DNA of 64,000 bases from Pseudomonas sp. ABC1 (GTDB lineage Bacteria > Pseudomonadota > Gammaproteobacteria > Pseudomonadales > Pseudomonadaceae): assembly GCF_013395055.1 (NCBI RefSeq), contig NZ_CP058349.1, positions 1,426,001-1,490,000 of the forward strand. Direction: 5' to 3'. The stretch's first letter is position 1. Every line of letters begins with the position of its first letter. The notes beneath the pieces were generated by a model. That model searched no databases. It had not been told where the DNA came from and was given only the letters and a program-made list of their open reading frames with translations. Shown here in pieces: positions 17,989-27,221 of this stretch. The position numbers and the translations under genes are program-made.

Positions 17989-18861
17989 ATGAAAGATCGC
18001 CTGTTCGTCCTGAGTCAGTACCTGCTGCCTCATCACCTGATCTCGCGCCTGGCCGGCTGCCTGGCCGAATGCCGGCTGCCCTGGGTCAAGAACAGCTTCA
18101 TTCGCTGGTTCATCCAGCGCTTCCAGGTCGACATGAGCCTGGCCCGGGTCGAGGAGCCGACCGAGTACGAACACTTCAACGCCTTCTTCACCCGTGCCCT
18201 GAAGGACGGCGCCCGTCCCCTGGACCCGACGCCAGGCGCCATCCTCCAGCCAGCCGACGGTGCCGTCAGCCAACTGGGGAAAATCGAGCAAGGCCGGGTA
18301 TTCCAGGCCAAGGGCCACAGCTACAGCGTGATCGAACTGCTCGGCGGCGATGCCGAACGGGCCGCACCGTTCATGGGGGGCGACTTCGCCACCATCTACC
18401 TGTCGCCTCGCGACTACCACCGCGTGCACATGCCGCTGAGCGGCACCCTGCGCGAGATGGTCTATGTGCCGGGCCGCATCTTCTCGGTCAATGGCGTGAC
18501 GGCACAGGGCGTACCTGAGTTGTTCGCCCGTAACGAGCGCGTTGTCTGCCTGTTCGACACCGAACGCGGCCCGATGGCGATGGTACTGGTCGGCGCCATG
18601 ATCGTCGCCAGCATCGAAACCGTCTGGGCCGGCCTGGTCACGCCGCCACGCCGCACCCTCAAGGTCCAGCGCTACGACGAAGCCGCCCGGGCACCGGTTC
18701 ATCTGGAAAAAGGTGAAGAAATGGGCCGCTTCAAGCTGGGTTCGACGGTCATCCTGCTGTTCGGCCCTGAGCAGGTCGCCTGGGCCGAAGGGCTGGCCGC
18801 GCAGAGCCCGGTACAGATGGGCCAGTTGCTGGGCAACCCCGCGACAGAGCCGCAAGCCTGA
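17989..18861 (+). CDS. psd: Phosphatidylserine decarboxylase proenzyme
   Basis: A 290-residue membrane-associated enzyme that makes phosphatidylethanolamine. It cleaves itself at the LGST motif (KLGSTVIL, about residues 250-257) to form the pyruvoyl cofactor at the serine. Other family segments: FNAFFTRALKDGARP, PADGAVSQ and YLSPRDYHRVHMP. ATG 17989 has AAAAGG upstream; an in-frame ATG at 17974 overlaps the rhdA stop and is less likely. Confidence 0.95.
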   Translation: MKDRLFVLSQYLLPHHLISRLAGCLAECRLPWVKNSFIRWFIQRFQVDMSLARVEEPTEYEHFNAFFTRALKDGARPLDPTPGAILQPADGAVSQLGKIEQGRVFQAKGHSYSVIELLGGDAERAAPFMGGDFATIYLSPRDYHRVHMPLSGTLREMVYVPGRIFSVNGVTAQGVPELFARNERVVCLFDTERGPMAMVLVGAMIVASIETVWAGLVTPPRRTLKVQRYDEAARAPVHLEKGEEMGRFKLGSTVILLFGPEQVAWAEGLAAQSPVQMGQLLGNPATEPQA

Positions 18862-18870
18862 GCAAAGTGA

Positions 18871-18894
18871 AAAGCGCCTGTCCTCCAGGCGCTT
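18871..18894 (-). terminator. Hairpin between converging psd and coq7
   Basis: Stem AAGCGCCTG / CAGGCGCTT with a TCCT loop. On the minus strand it is followed by TTCACTTT, giving a weak T-tract for coq7; there is none on the plus strand. Confidence 0.55.
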
Positions 18895-18930
18895 CCCTGC
18901 CCCGCATGACGTGTAACTGACCGCTGACGG

Positions 18931-19578
18931 CTAGATCCGATAGGTGGTCTTGGTCATGACCTTGGCCATCAGGCCCATGGCGAACTTGACCGGCGTCGGG
19001 AAGCGATAGCCTCCAGCCTTGATCGCCGTGTTCGCGTGCTGCGCCTCGTCCTCGCGCATCTGCAACAGAATCGCCCGGGACTTCTCGTCGTCGGCAGGAA
19101 GCTTTTGCAGGTGTTCGTCCAGGTGCTTGCACACCTGATCCTCTGTCGCGGCAACGAAGCCCAGGCTGACACGGTCGCTGATCAACCCCGCCGTCGCCCC
19201 GATACCGAAGGACAGCCCATAGAACAGCGGGTTGAGCACACTGGTGTGACTGCCCAACTGATGGATGCGCTGCTCGCACCAGGCCAGGTGGTCGATCTCT
19301 TCCTCGGCGGCGTGCTCCATCGCCTTGCGCACCTTGGGCAGACGCGCAGTCAGGGCTTGCCCCTGGTACAGCGCCTGGGCGCAGACCTCGCCGGTATGGT
19401 TGATACGCATCAGCCCGGCGACATGCCGGCTCTGACTCTCACTCAACTCGACCTCCTCCTTGGCCAGCGCTGGCGAAGGACGATGGGGCTGGCCACTGAA
19501 CGGCAAGAGCGAGCGCAAGGCCGCGTCGGTCTGCATCAACAGATGGTCGACGGGTGAGTAATGGCGGTCATTGGACAT
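18931..19578 (-). CDS. coq7: 2-polyprenyl-3-methyl-6-methoxy-1,4-benzoquinone monooxygenase (Coq7)
   Basis: A 215-residue di-iron hydroxylase that performs the last ring hydroxylation in ubiquinone synthesis. The ferritin-like iron ligands are visible in GEVCAQALYQGQ, HAAEEEIDHLAW, ATEDQVCKHL and REDEAQHA. The ATG at 19578 (MSNDRHYSPVDHLL) has AGGAGG upstream; the open frame begins 15 codons earlier. In PAO1 coq7 is not next to psd as I recall, so a chromosomal junction relative to that species falls near 18.9 kb. Confidence 0.94.
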   Translation of the reverse strand: MSNDRHYSPVDHLLMQTDAALRSLLPFSGQPHRPSPALAKEEVELSESQSRHVAGLMRINHTGEVCAQALYQGQALTARLPKVRKAMEHAAEEEIDHLAWCEQRIHQLGSHTSVLNPLFYGLSFGIGATAGLISDRVSLGFVAATEDQVCKHLDEHLQKLPADDEKSRAILLQMREDEAQHANTAIKAGGYRFPTPVKFAMGLMAKVMTKTTYRI

Positions 19579-19643
19579 GGACGCCTCCTGCTGGCGAATG
19601 GGAGGCCGGTCTGGCGCCGGCAAGGGCGCCAGTGTAGCAAAGA

Positions 19644-19665
19644 GCTGGAAGCCGAAGCTTCCAGC
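19644..19665 (-). terminator. Terminator of gabT with a UUCG tetraloop
   Basis: On the minus strand GCTGGAAGC-TTCG-GCTTCCAGC, then TCTTTGC. A 9-bp stem closed by a C(UUCG)G loop, directly after the gabT stop; the T-tract is poor. Confidence 0.7.
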
Positions 19666-19671
19666 CGACCT

Positions 19672-20952
19672 TTACGCCAGTTCGTCGAAGCACTCGGCCA
19701 GGATGGCCAGGCCCTTCTCCAGCTGCGCGTCAGGGATGGTCACCGGCATCAGGAAGCGAATCACGTTGTAGTAGGTGCCGCAGGACAACAGGATCAGTCC
19801 CTTCTCGCGGGCACGCACCACCAGCTTGCCGACCAGCTCCGCCGCCGGCTTGTGCACATCGCCACCTTCGAACAGTTCGATGGCGACCATCGAGCCCAGT
19901 CCGCGCACATCGCCGATTACCGGATGCCGCGCCTGGATTTCCCGCAGCCCGACCTTGAGCTTCTCGCCCAGGGCATTGGAACGCTCCAGCAGTTTCTCTT
20001 CCTCGAACACCTTGAGCACCGCCAGCGCCGCCGCGCAGGCGATCGGGCTGCCCGCATAGGTGCCGCCCAGACCACCGGGTGCGATGGCGTCCATCAGTTC
20101 GGCTTTGCCACTGACGCCGGAGATCGGGAAACCACCACCCACCGACTTGGCGAAGGTGGTCAGGTCCGGCACCACGCCCAGTTGCTCGGTGGCGAAGAAG
20201 GTGCCGGTGCGCCCGGCGCCGGTCTGCACTTCGTCAGCGACCAGCAGGATACCGTGCTCGTCGCACAGCGCGCGCAGGCGCTTCATGAAGGCCGGCGAAT
20301 TGACGTAGAAACCGCCCTCGCCCTGTACCGGCTCGATGATGATCGCGGCGATATCACGCGGCTGCGCGTCGTTCTTGAAGATGCGCTCGATGCTGGCGAT
20401 GGAATCGTCCTCGCTGACGCCATGCAGCTCGCACGGCGCCAGGGCGCGGAAGATGCCACCCGGCATCAGGCCCATGCCTGCCGAATACGGCGCGACCTTG
20501 CCGGTCAGGCCCAGGGTCATCATGGTGCGGCCGTGGTAGGCGCCGGTGAAGGCGATCACGCCGGCACGGCCGGTGACGGCACGGGCGATCTTCACCGCGT
20601 TCTCCACCGCCTCCGAGCCGGAAGTGACCAGCAGGGTCTTCTTGGCGAAGTCGCCGGGGATGCGCTTGTTTATCTCTTCGCACAGCTCGATATAGGGCTC
20701 GTAGGCCAGCACCTGAAAGCAGGTGTGCGACAGCTTGGTCAGTTGCTCCTGCACCGCGGCCACCACTTTCGGGTGCAGGTGCCCGGTGTTGAGTACGGCG
20801 ATACCGCCCGCGAAATCGATGTACTCGCGCCCTTCCACGTCCCAGACCGTGGCGTTCTCGGCGCGCTCGGCGACCACCGGATGGGTTTGTCCGACACCGC
20901 GCGGTACGGCGGCGGCACGGCGTTGCAACAGGGATGCGTTGGTCTTGCTCAT
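19672..20952 (-). CDS. gabT: 4-aminobutyrate / 5-aminovalerate aminotransferase
   Basis: A 426-residue class III PLP aminotransferase that moves the amino group of GABA (or 5-aminovalerate, when called DavT) to 2-oxoglutarate. Seen: TSGSEAVENAVKIAR (phosphate-binding), TGAYHGRTMMTLGLTG, ADEVQTGAGRTG and the lysine of TFAKSVGGGFP that holds PLP. The sequence closely follows the P. aeruginosa GabT I remember. AGGA stands upstream of the ATG. It lies last in the agtABCD-gabD-gabT run, so the transported compound is probably its substrate. Confidence 0.94.
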   Translation of the reverse strand: MSKTNASLLQRRAAAVPRGVGQTHPVVAERAENATVWDVEGREYIDFAGGIAVLNTGHLHPKVVAAVQEQLTKLSHTCFQVLAYEPYIELCEEINKRIPGDFAKKTLLVTSGSEAVENAVKIARAVTGRAGVIAFTGAYHGRTMMTLGLTGKVAPYSAGMGLMPGGIFRALAPCELHGVSEDDSIASIERIFKNDAQPRDIAAIIIEPVQGEGGFYVNSPAFMKRLRALCDEHGILLVADEVQTGAGRTGTFFATEQLGVVPDLTTFAKSVGGGFPISGVSGKAELMDAIAPGGLGGTYAGSPIACAAALAVLKVFEEEKLLERSNALGEKLKVGLREIQARHPVIGDVRGLGSMVAIELFEGGDVHKPAAELVGKLVVRAREKGLILLSCGTYYNVIRFLMPVTIPDAQLEKGLAILAECFDELA

Positions 20953-21146
20953 AGAGTCCTCATTGGCCGCTCATCGTGCGGCTCCGTCCAAGGATGCAGC
21001 CTCCGGTAGCGGGCGACGCAGCATACGATGATCGACTGCGTGGCCTTGCCGGGGCTTTTTCAGGCCCGTTCATGGGCCGGTTCAGGGGTGCAGCGGGGGC
21101 GCCGCGCGCTCTTTCGCGCCTTGCCCCGTTCAATCAATCGCTCCCG

Positions 21147-21210
21147 GTAGGGGGCGCCATGCGCACCGAACCGTCATGCTCATCACCGGTGCGCACGGCG
21201 CACCCTACGC
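21147..21210. repeat. REP-like palindrome pair at the 3' end of gabD
   Basis: Two inverted copies of a 21-23-nt unit: GTAGGGGGCGCCATGCGCAC (from 21147, plus strand) and, from 21188, GGTGCGCACGGCGCACCCTA, the same unit on the opposite strand, 20 nt apart. A third copy lies at 22715-22737. The right copy runs into gabD and provides its TAG stop codon. Confidence 0.8.
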
Positions 21211-22671
21211 GATGCCCAGGCACAGGTACTTGATTTCCAGGTACTCATCCAGCCCGTATCTTGAACCTTCGCGACCCAGGCCGGAAGATTTCATGCCGCC
21301 GAACGGCGCCACTTCGTTGGAGATCAGCCCGGTATTGATACCGACCATGCCGTACTCCAGCGCCTCGGCGACACGGAACACCCGGGACAGGTCACGGGAG
21401 TAGAAATAGGCCGCCAGACCGAACTCGGTATCGTTGGCCTGGCGAACCACGTCCTGCTCGTCGCTGAAGCGGAACAGCGGCGCCAGCGGGCCGAAGGTTT
21501 CTTCCCGGGCCACGCGCATGTCGGCAGTGACACCGGTGATCACCGTCGGCTCGAAGAAATTACCGCCCAAGGCATGCGCTGCTCCGCCCTGGATGACCCG
21601 GGCGCCCTTGCCCAGCGCATCGTCCAGGTGCTCACGCACCTTCTCCAGCGCCCGCCCGTCAATCAGAGGTCCGGTGGTCACGCCGTCCTCGACACCCGGC
21701 CCGACCCGCAGCTTCGCCACTGCGGCGGCAAGCTTCTCGGCAAAGGCGTCATAGACACGCTCGTGCACATACAGGCGGTTGGCACAGACACAGGTCTGCC
21801 CGGCATTGCGGAACTTGGACACCATCGCCCCCTCGACCGCCGCGTCCAGGTCGGCATCCTCGAAGACGATAAAGGGCGCATTGCCACCCAGTTCCAACGA
21901 CAGCTTCTTCAGGGTCGGCGCGCATTGCTCCATCAGACGGATGCCGACGCCGGTCGAGCCGGTGAACGACAGCTTGCGCACGATGGGGTTTTCGCAGAGT
22001 TCGCCACCCACCTCGCGGGAGCGCTCCACGTCGGCGGTGATGACACTGAACAACCCGGCCGGAATGCCCGCACGCTCGGCCAGCTCAGCCAGCGCCAGTG
22101 CGGAGAACGGCGTCTGCGGTGCCGGCTTGAGCACCATGGCGCAACCGGCGGCCAGTGCCGGACCAGCTTTGCGGGTGATCATCGCGGCAGGGAAGTTCCA
22201 CGGCGTGATGGCGGCAGCCACACCAATGGGCTCCTTCTGCACGATCAGCCGCTTGTCCGCCTGGTGACCGGGGATGGTGTCGCCATAGACACGTTTGGCT
22301 TCCTCGGCGAACCACTCGATGAAGGACGCGGCATAGGCGATCTCACCCCGGGCCTCGGCCAGCGGTTTACCTTGCTCGGCGGTCATGATGCGCGCCAGGT
22401 CATCCTGGCTGGCCAGGATCAGCTCATACCAGAGACGCAGACGTGCCGCGCGCTCTTTCGCGGTCAGCGCGCGCCAGGCCGGCTGGGCGGCCTTGGCTGC
22501 CTCGATGGCGCGCCGGGTTTCGGCACGGCCCATATTGGGCACCTGGCCAATCGGACGGCCATCGGCCGGGTTGCGGATTTCCGTACGCTCACCGCCATCG
22601 GCATCGCACCAGAGGCCGTTCACATAGGCCTGCTGGCGCAGCAGGCCGGGGTCTTGCAGGGTCAGAGTCAT
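21205..22671 (-). CDS. gabD: NAD(P)-dependent succinate/glutarate semialdehyde dehydrogenase
   Basis: A 488-residue aldehyde dehydrogenase that oxidises the semialdehyde left by GabT: succinate semialdehyde from GABA or glutarate semialdehyde from 5-aminovalerate. Visible: catalytic Asn in PWNFPAAM, NAD-binding FTGSTGVG, catalytic Glu in LELGGNAPF, catalytic Cys in GQTCVCANR. The end EYLEIKYLCLGIA matches the family. Its stop codon lies inside a REP-like palindrome. A 252-nt gap separates it from gabT, long for one operon, and is partly filled by the REP pair. Confidence 0.93.
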   Translation of the reverse strand: MTLTLQDPGLLRQQAYVNGLWCDADGGERTEIRNPADGRPIGQVPNMGRAETRRAIEAAKAAQPAWRALTAKERAARLRLWYELILASQDDLARIMTAEQGKPLAEARGEIAYAASFIEWFAEEAKRVYGDTIPGHQADKRLIVQKEPIGVAAAITPWNFPAAMITRKAGPALAAGCAMVLKPAPQTPFSALALAELAERAGIPAGLFSVITADVERSREVGGELCENPIVRKLSFTGSTGVGIRLMEQCAPTLKKLSLELGGNAPFIVFEDADLDAAVEGAMVSKFRNAGQTCVCANRLYVHERVYDAFAEKLAAAVAKLRVGPGVEDGVTTGPLIDGRALEKVREHLDDALGKGARVIQGGAAHALGGNFFEPTVITGVTADMRVAREETFGPLAPLFRFSDEQDVVRQANDTEFGLAAYFYSRDLSRVFRVAEALEYGMVGINTGLISNEVAPFGGMKSSGLGREGSRYGLDEYLEIKYLCLGIA

Positions 22672-22714
22672 CGGGGTTTCCTTGAAATCAGCATAGTGGC
22701 GGTTTATCAGTCTC

Positions 22715-22737
22715 GGTGCGCATGGCGCACCCTACGC
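22715..22737. repeat. REP-like palindrome, third copy, at the agtD stop codon
   Basis: GGTGCGCATGGCGCACCCTA followed by CGC: one substitution away from the copy at 21188-21210. The TAG stop of agtD (22734-22732) is part of the unit's CTAC end, as for gabD. Confidence 0.8.
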
Positions 22738-23556
22738 CTGTTGGGTGCGCAGGCGTTCGCTGCGACCGCGCAACCACTCCAGGGTGAGCAGCAGCAGGAC
22801 GGAGAAGCCGATCAGCAGGGTCGCCGCCGCCGCGATGGTCGGGCTGAGGTTCTCGCGGATACCGCTGAACATCTGCCGAGGCAGGGTGACCTGCTCCGGG
22901 CCGGCGAGGAACAGCGTCGCCACCACCTCGTCGAAGGACGTGGCGAAGGCGAACAGCGCCCCCGACACCACGCCCGGCGCGATCAGCGGCAGCGTCACCC
23001 GGCGGAACGCAGTGAACGGCGAGGCACCGAGGCTGGCGGCAGCGCGCACCAGGTTGTGGTTGAAACCCTGCAGCGTGGCCGACACGGTGATGACGACGAA
23101 GGGCACGCCCAGTACCGCGTGCACCAGGATCAGCGAGATATAGCTGTTGCCCATGCCCAGCGGCGCGAAGAACAGGTAGCTGGCGACGCCGACGATCACC
23201 ACCGGCACCACCATCGGCGAGATCAGGATGCTCATCAGCAGCGCTTTGCCGCGGAACTCGCCACGGGTCAGGCCGATCGCTGCCAGGGTGCCCAGCACCA
23301 TCGCCAGCAGGGTCGCGGCCGGGGCCACGATCAGGCTGTTCTTCAACGCACGCATCCAGCTCGCCGAACTGAAGAAATCCTCGTACCAGCGCAGCGAGAA
23401 GGACTCGATGGGGTAGACCAGAAAAGTCCCCGAGGTGAACGACAGCGGCACGATGACCAGCACCGGCAGGATCAGGAACAGCAGCACCAGGCCGCAGATG
23501 ATGCGCAGCCCGTAATACCAGAGTCGCTCGGGCAGGGACATATAGGGATTCAGCAT
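22732..23556 (-). CDS. agtD: ABC transporter permease, PotC/AgtD-like
   Basis: A 274-residue inner-membrane permease with six predicted helices and the cytoplasmic EAA loop (AAASLGASPFTAFRRVTLPL). It belongs to the spermidine/putrescine PotC branch. With AgtC it forms the channel of the importer. The ATG at 23556 has GAGGAG upstream; the TTG start five codons earlier touches the agtC stop. Gene order ATPase, binding protein, two permeases equals PA0603-PA0606 (agtABCD) of P. aeruginosa, reported as a GABA/5-aminovalerate importer; the symbol is given on that basis. Confidence 0.85.
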   Translation of the reverse strand: MLNPYMSLPERLWYYGLRIICGLVLLFLILPVLVIVPLSFTSGTFLVYPIESFSLRWYEDFFSSASWMRALKNSLIVAPAATLLAMVLGTLAAIGLTRGEFRGKALLMSILISPMVVPVVIVGVASYLFFAPLGMGNSYISLILVHAVLGVPFVVITVSATLQGFNHNLVRAAASLGASPFTAFRRVTLPLIAPGVVSGALFAFATSFDEVVATLFLAGPEQVTLPRQMFSGIRENLSPTIAAAATLLIGFSVLLLLTLEWLRGRSERLRTQQA

Positions 23557-23567
23557 GTTCGTGCTCC

Positions 23568-24815
23568 TCAACCCAGGCGCAGGCGGTTCGCGCCCACCAG
23601 CCAGCTATAGATGACATACAGCACCAGGGTGGCCAGCAGCAGCATACCGCCGAGCGCCGTCGCCATGCCCCAGTTGATCGATGTGTTGGTGTAGAAGGCC
23701 ACGAAGTAGCTGACCATCTGGTCGCCCGGGCTGCCCAGCAGCGCCGGCGTGATGTAGTAGCCGATGGACAGGATGAACACCAGCAGGCAACCGGCACTGA
23801 CCCCGGCCAGGGTCTGCGGGAAGTACACCCGCCAGAAGCTGGCGAACGGGTGGCAGCCGAGGGAGATCGCGGCACGCATGTAGGTCGGCGAGATGTTCTT
23901 CATCACGCTGTAGATCGGCAGGATCATGAACGGCAGCATGATGTGCACCATCGAGATATAGACCCCGGTACGGTTGAACACCAGTTGCAGTGGCTCGTCG
24001 ATGATGCCCAGCGCCTGCAACGCACCGTTGATCAGGCCGCCCGACTGCAGCAGCACGATCCAGGCCGCCACACGTACCAGGATCGAGGTCCAGAACGGCA
24101 GCAGCACCAGGATCATCAGCAGGTTGCTCTGGCGGGTCGGCAGGGTCGCCAGCAGGTAAGCCAACGGATAGGCCAGCACCAGGCAGATGGCGGTGATCGC
24201 CAGGCCCATCCAGAAGGTGCGGGCGAAGATGTCGAGGTAAATGGCCTGGTCCGGCGTGGCCTTGCTCAGCTCGCCCAACTCGTCGATGCGATGGTCGAGG
24301 GCCGCCAGCAGGTAGTACGGCGTGACGGCGCTGGTATTGCGGCGGATCACCTGCCAGTACGCCGGGTCGCCCCAGCGCTCGTCCATGGACTCCAGGGCGT
24401 CCTTGTAGGATGCGGGGGTTTCCTTGAACGGCAGCGCACGGGCGGTCTTGGCCATCAGGCTGCGGTAGCCGGCCAGTTCCATGTTCATGCGCTTGGACAG
24501 GTCGCCCAGGGTCTGCTGGCGCCGGGCCTCGGCCAGGTCCTCGGCCAGCGCCTGGTAGACCGGCTCGGCGGGCAGGCCCTTGCCATTCCAGTTCTCGATG
24601 GCGACCACGGTGCGCGGCATCGAGCCGACCACCTCGGGGTTATCCACACTGCGCTCCAGCAGCGCCAGCATCGGCACCAGGAAGACCAGCAGCACGAAGG
24701 CCAGCAACGGCAGGATCAGCAACTGCGATTTCAGTCGGTTGACACGCTCGGCACGCGCCAGGCGTTTTTTCAGTGAAGGGCTGGCACCCTCTGCCAGGGG
24801 CATGGCTGCGTCCAT
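23568..24815 (-). CDS. agtC: ABC transporter permease, PotB/AgtC-like, with long N-terminal insert
   Basis: A 415-residue permease. One helix near the N-terminus (about 34-56) is followed by a roughly 150-residue non-membrane segment (about 65-215) rich in charged residues, then the five remaining helices and the EAA loop AAISLGCHPFASFWRVYFPQ. The insert makes it much longer than PotB (under 300 residues) and is found in the polyamine/GABA subfamily. ATG 24815 has CGGAG upstream; eleven upstream codons are in frame but unneeded. Confidence 0.85.
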   Translation of the reverse strand: MDAAMPLAEGASPSLKKRLARAERVNRLKSQLLILPLLAFVLLVFLVPMLALLERSVDNPEVVGSMPRTVVAIENWNGKGLPAEPVYQALAEDLAEARRQQTLGDLSKRMNMELAGYRSLMAKTARALPFKETPASYKDALESMDERWGDPAYWQVIRRNTSAVTPYYLLAALDHRIDELGELSKATPDQAIYLDIFARTFWMGLAITAICLVLAYPLAYLLATLPTRQSNLLMILVLLPFWTSILVRVAAWIVLLQSGGLINGALQALGIIDEPLQLVFNRTGVYISMVHIMLPFMILPIYSVMKNISPTYMRAAISLGCHPFASFWRVYFPQTLAGVSAGCLLVFILSIGYYITPALLGSPGDQMVSYFVAFYTNTSINWGMATALGGMLLLATLVLYVIYSWLVGANRLRLG

Positions 24816-24840
24816 AGCGAACTCCGGAAAAAATGGAAGC

Positions 24841-24863
24841 GCCCCCATCCTTGCGGCGGGGGC
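24841..24863 (-). promoter_or_regulatory. Intercistronic stem-loop between agtB and agtC
   Basis: GCCCCC and GGGGGC pair across an 11-nt loop, just after the agtB stop. No T-run. Such hairpins after binding-protein genes often stabilise the upstream message so that it exceeds that of the permeases; this role is inferred. Confidence 0.5.
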
Positions 24864-24869
24864 TCGAAC

Positions 24870-25910
24870 TCAGTTGCGTGCGGCCCAGGCGTTGAAACGC
24901 TGTTCCAGTTGCTCGCCGTAGTCGGCCCAGAACACCACGTCCATGGCCACCTGGTTGGCGATGTTCTGCGGCGCGGTGGGCATCTGCTCCAGTAGCTTCG
25001 GCTCAAGCAGCGCCAGCGCCTTCTTGTTGGCCGGGCCGTAGGCGATGTTCTGCGAGTAGGTCTTCTGCTGCTCGGGTTGCACGCTGAACTGAATGAACGC
25101 CTTGGCCGCGTCCTGGTCCTTGGCGCCACGCGGAATGGCCCAGGCATCGAAGTCGTAGATGCCGCCGTTCCAGACGATCTGCAGGTTGCTCTCCTGCTGC
25201 ACGGCGGCGATCCGGCCGTTGTAGGCGGAGCTCATCACCACGTCGCCCGAGGCGAGGAACTGCGGCGGCTGCGCGCCGGCTTCCCACCACTGGATCTGCG
25301 ACTTGATCTGGTCCAGCTTGGCGAACGCACGATCCTGGCCTGCACGGCTGGACAGCACCTCATAGACATCCTTGGGCGCCACGCCATCGGCCATCAGCGC
25401 GAATTCCAGGGTGTACTTGGCGCCCTTGCGCAAGCCGCGCTTGCCAGGGAATTTCTGCACGTCCCAGAAATCCGCCCAACTGGTCGGGGCGCTCTTCAGT
25501 TTGTCGGCGTTGTAGGCCAGCACCGTCGACCAGACGAAGAAGCCCACGCCACAAGGGGAAATGGCACCTTCGACGAAATCCTCGCGGGCACCGGCCAATT
25601 CCTCGTCGAGCTCTTCGAACAGCCCTTCGTCGCAGCCGCGTGCCAGTTCCGGTGACTCCAGCTCCACCAGGTTCCAGGACACGCTGTTGGTGTCGACCAT
25701 GGCCTTGACCCGCGCCATCTCACCATTGAACTCACCAGCGATGATCCGACCGTTGCCGGCCTTTTCCCAGGGTTGATAGAAGGCCTTGACCTGCGCGGCC
25801 TTGTTGGCGCCGCCGAAGGACACCACGGTCAGATCGGCAGCCAGTGCCGGTGCGGCGCAGGCCAGGGTCAGGGCCAACGCGCCCATCCTGTACGTGTTCT
25901 TGGTCATCAT
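24870..25910 (-). CDS. agtB: ABC transporter substrate-binding protein, PotD/AgtB-like
   Basis: A 346-residue periplasmic binding protein of the PotD/PotF class. Signal peptide MMTKNTYRMGALALTLACAA with cleavage near ALA/ADL (about residue 24). The mature part opens with ADLTVVSFGGANKAAQ, typical of this class; later GEFNGEMARVKAMVDTNSVSWNLVELE and WWEAGAQPPQFLASGDVVMSSAYNGR line the ligand cleft in relatives. It captures the amine or amino acid for the AgtACD importer; specificity for GABA/5-aminovalerate is inferred from gabDT nearby and synteny. Either of two adjacent ATG codons may start it. Confidence 0.86.
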   Translation of the reverse strand: MMTKNTYRMGALALTLACAAPALAADLTVVSFGGANKAAQVKAFYQPWEKAGNGRIIAGEFNGEMARVKAMVDTNSVSWNLVELESPELARGCDEGLFEELDEELAGAREDFVEGAISPCGVGFFVWSTVLAYNADKLKSAPTSWADFWDVQKFPGKRGLRKGAKYTLEFALMADGVAPKDVYEVLSSRAGQDRAFAKLDQIKSQIQWWEAGAQPPQFLASGDVVMSSAYNGRIAAVQQESNLQIVWNGGIYDFDAWAIPRGAKDQDAAKAFIQFSVQPEQQKTYSQNIAYGPANKKALALLEPKLLEQMPTAPQNIANQVAMDVVFWADYGEQLEQRFNAWAARN

Positions 25911-25934
25911 CGTCTGCTCCAGTTGGCTTGAATA

Positions 25935-27047
25935 TCAGAGGCTGTTCAATTGGGGATCGAGCGCACGGACATGCTCGACATGCCAGCCCAGCGGAATGAC
26001 ATCGCCCACCGCCAGGCTCGGGTCGAGCTCGGCGATCGGCTGTTTGACGAAGAAGTCCTTGGCGCCGCAGACCTCCAGGCGCACCCGGACGTGATCTCCG
26101 AGGTAGATGAACTCTTCCACGCGGCCGGAGAAACGGTTGCCGCAGGTTTCGCTGGCGCCGTTCAGGCGGATACGCTCGGGGCGTACCGACAGGGTCACCG
26201 GGTCGCCCGGATTGCCCACCTTGACCGCCAGAGCCTCGACCTTCTCGCCACGTGCCAGGCTGACCACGCAGCGCTCGCCGTCGCGGCTGAGCAGTCGGCC
26301 ATCGAGGCGGTTGTTTTCGCCGATGAAGTTGGCGACGAAAGTATTGCGCGGGAATTCGTACAGCTCACGCGGCGGGGCGATCTGCTGGATCTCGCCCTGG
26401 TGGAACACCGCCACGCGGTCGGACATGGTCAGCGCCTCGCCCTGGTCGTGGGTGACGTAGACCACGGTCACGCCGAGGCGCTCGTGGATGTGCTTGATCT
26501 CCATCTGCATGTGTTCGCGCAGTTGCTTGTCCAGCGCGCCCAGCGGCTCGTCCATCAGCACCAGTTGTGGCTCGAACACCAGCGCTCGCGCCAAGGCCAC
26601 CCGCTGCTGCTGGCCACCGGAAAGCTGGCCGGGGTAGCGCGAGGCGAAGGACTCCAGTTGCACCATCGACAGCGCGCGCTTGACCCGCTCGCTGCTGTCG
26701 GTGCGGTTGATACCGCGCACCGACAACGGGAAGGCCAGGTTCTCCGCCACCGTCATGTGCGGGAACAGTGCGTAGTTCTGGAACACCATGCCGATGTCGC
26801 GCTTGTGCGGCGGCACGTTGTTCAGCGCCCGTCCGCCCAGTTCGATCACCCCGGAGGTCGGCGTCTCGAAGCCGGCCAGCATCATCAGGCTGGTGGTCTT
26901 GCCCGAACCGGACGGCCCGAGCAGGGTCAGGAATTCGCCCTTGCGGATGTCCAGGTTGAGGTCCTTGACGATCAGCGACTCGCCGTCATAGGTCTTCTGC
27001 ACACCGCGAAAGCTGACCAGCACCTCGCTATCGTGAATCTCGGCCAT
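25935..27047 (-). CDS. agtA: ABC transporter ATP-binding protein, PotA/AgtA-like
   Basis: A 370-residue ATPase: Walker A GPSGSGKTT (about residues 44-52), signature LSGGQQQR, Walker B LVLMDEPLGALD, H-loop VTHDQGEA, and a C-terminal TOBE regulatory domain (about 280-365). It drives the importer formed by AgtC/AgtD. ATG 27047 is chosen over the GTG two codons earlier because AAAGGG is better spaced to it. First gene of the minus-strand transcript; its promoter lies in 27048-27265, divergent from the sigma-factor gene. Confidence 0.88.
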   Translation of the reverse strand: MAEIHDSEVLVSFRGVQKTYDGESLIVKDLNLDIRKGEFLTLLGPSGSGKTTSLMMLAGFETPTSGVIELGGRALNNVPPHKRDIGMVFQNYALFPHMTVAENLAFPLSVRGINRTDSSERVKRALSMVQLESFASRYPGQLSGGQQQRVALARALVFEPQLVLMDEPLGALDKQLREHMQMEIKHIHERLGVTVVYVTHDQGEALTMSDRVAVFHQGEIQQIAPPRELYEFPRNTFVANFIGENNRLDGRLLSRDGERCVVSLARGEKVEALAVKVGNPGDPVTLSVRPERIRLNGASETCGNRFSGRVEEFIYLGDHVRVRLEVCGAKDFFVKQPIAELDPSLAVGDVIPLGWHVEHVRALDPQLNSL

Positions 27048-27221
27048 GGCCACACCCTTTCGTCTATCTGTCTGGATGGCAACAGACTAAACAGGACGAC
27101 AGAACGAAAAAATCGGACGGCAGGAGAGATTGTTATAAGGCGGCGGGAAAGATGCCTGTAGGGCGGGGACTACAGACCAAAGTCGTGGCAGGCGTTGTCA
27201 GTGCACAGGCGCCCCGATAGA

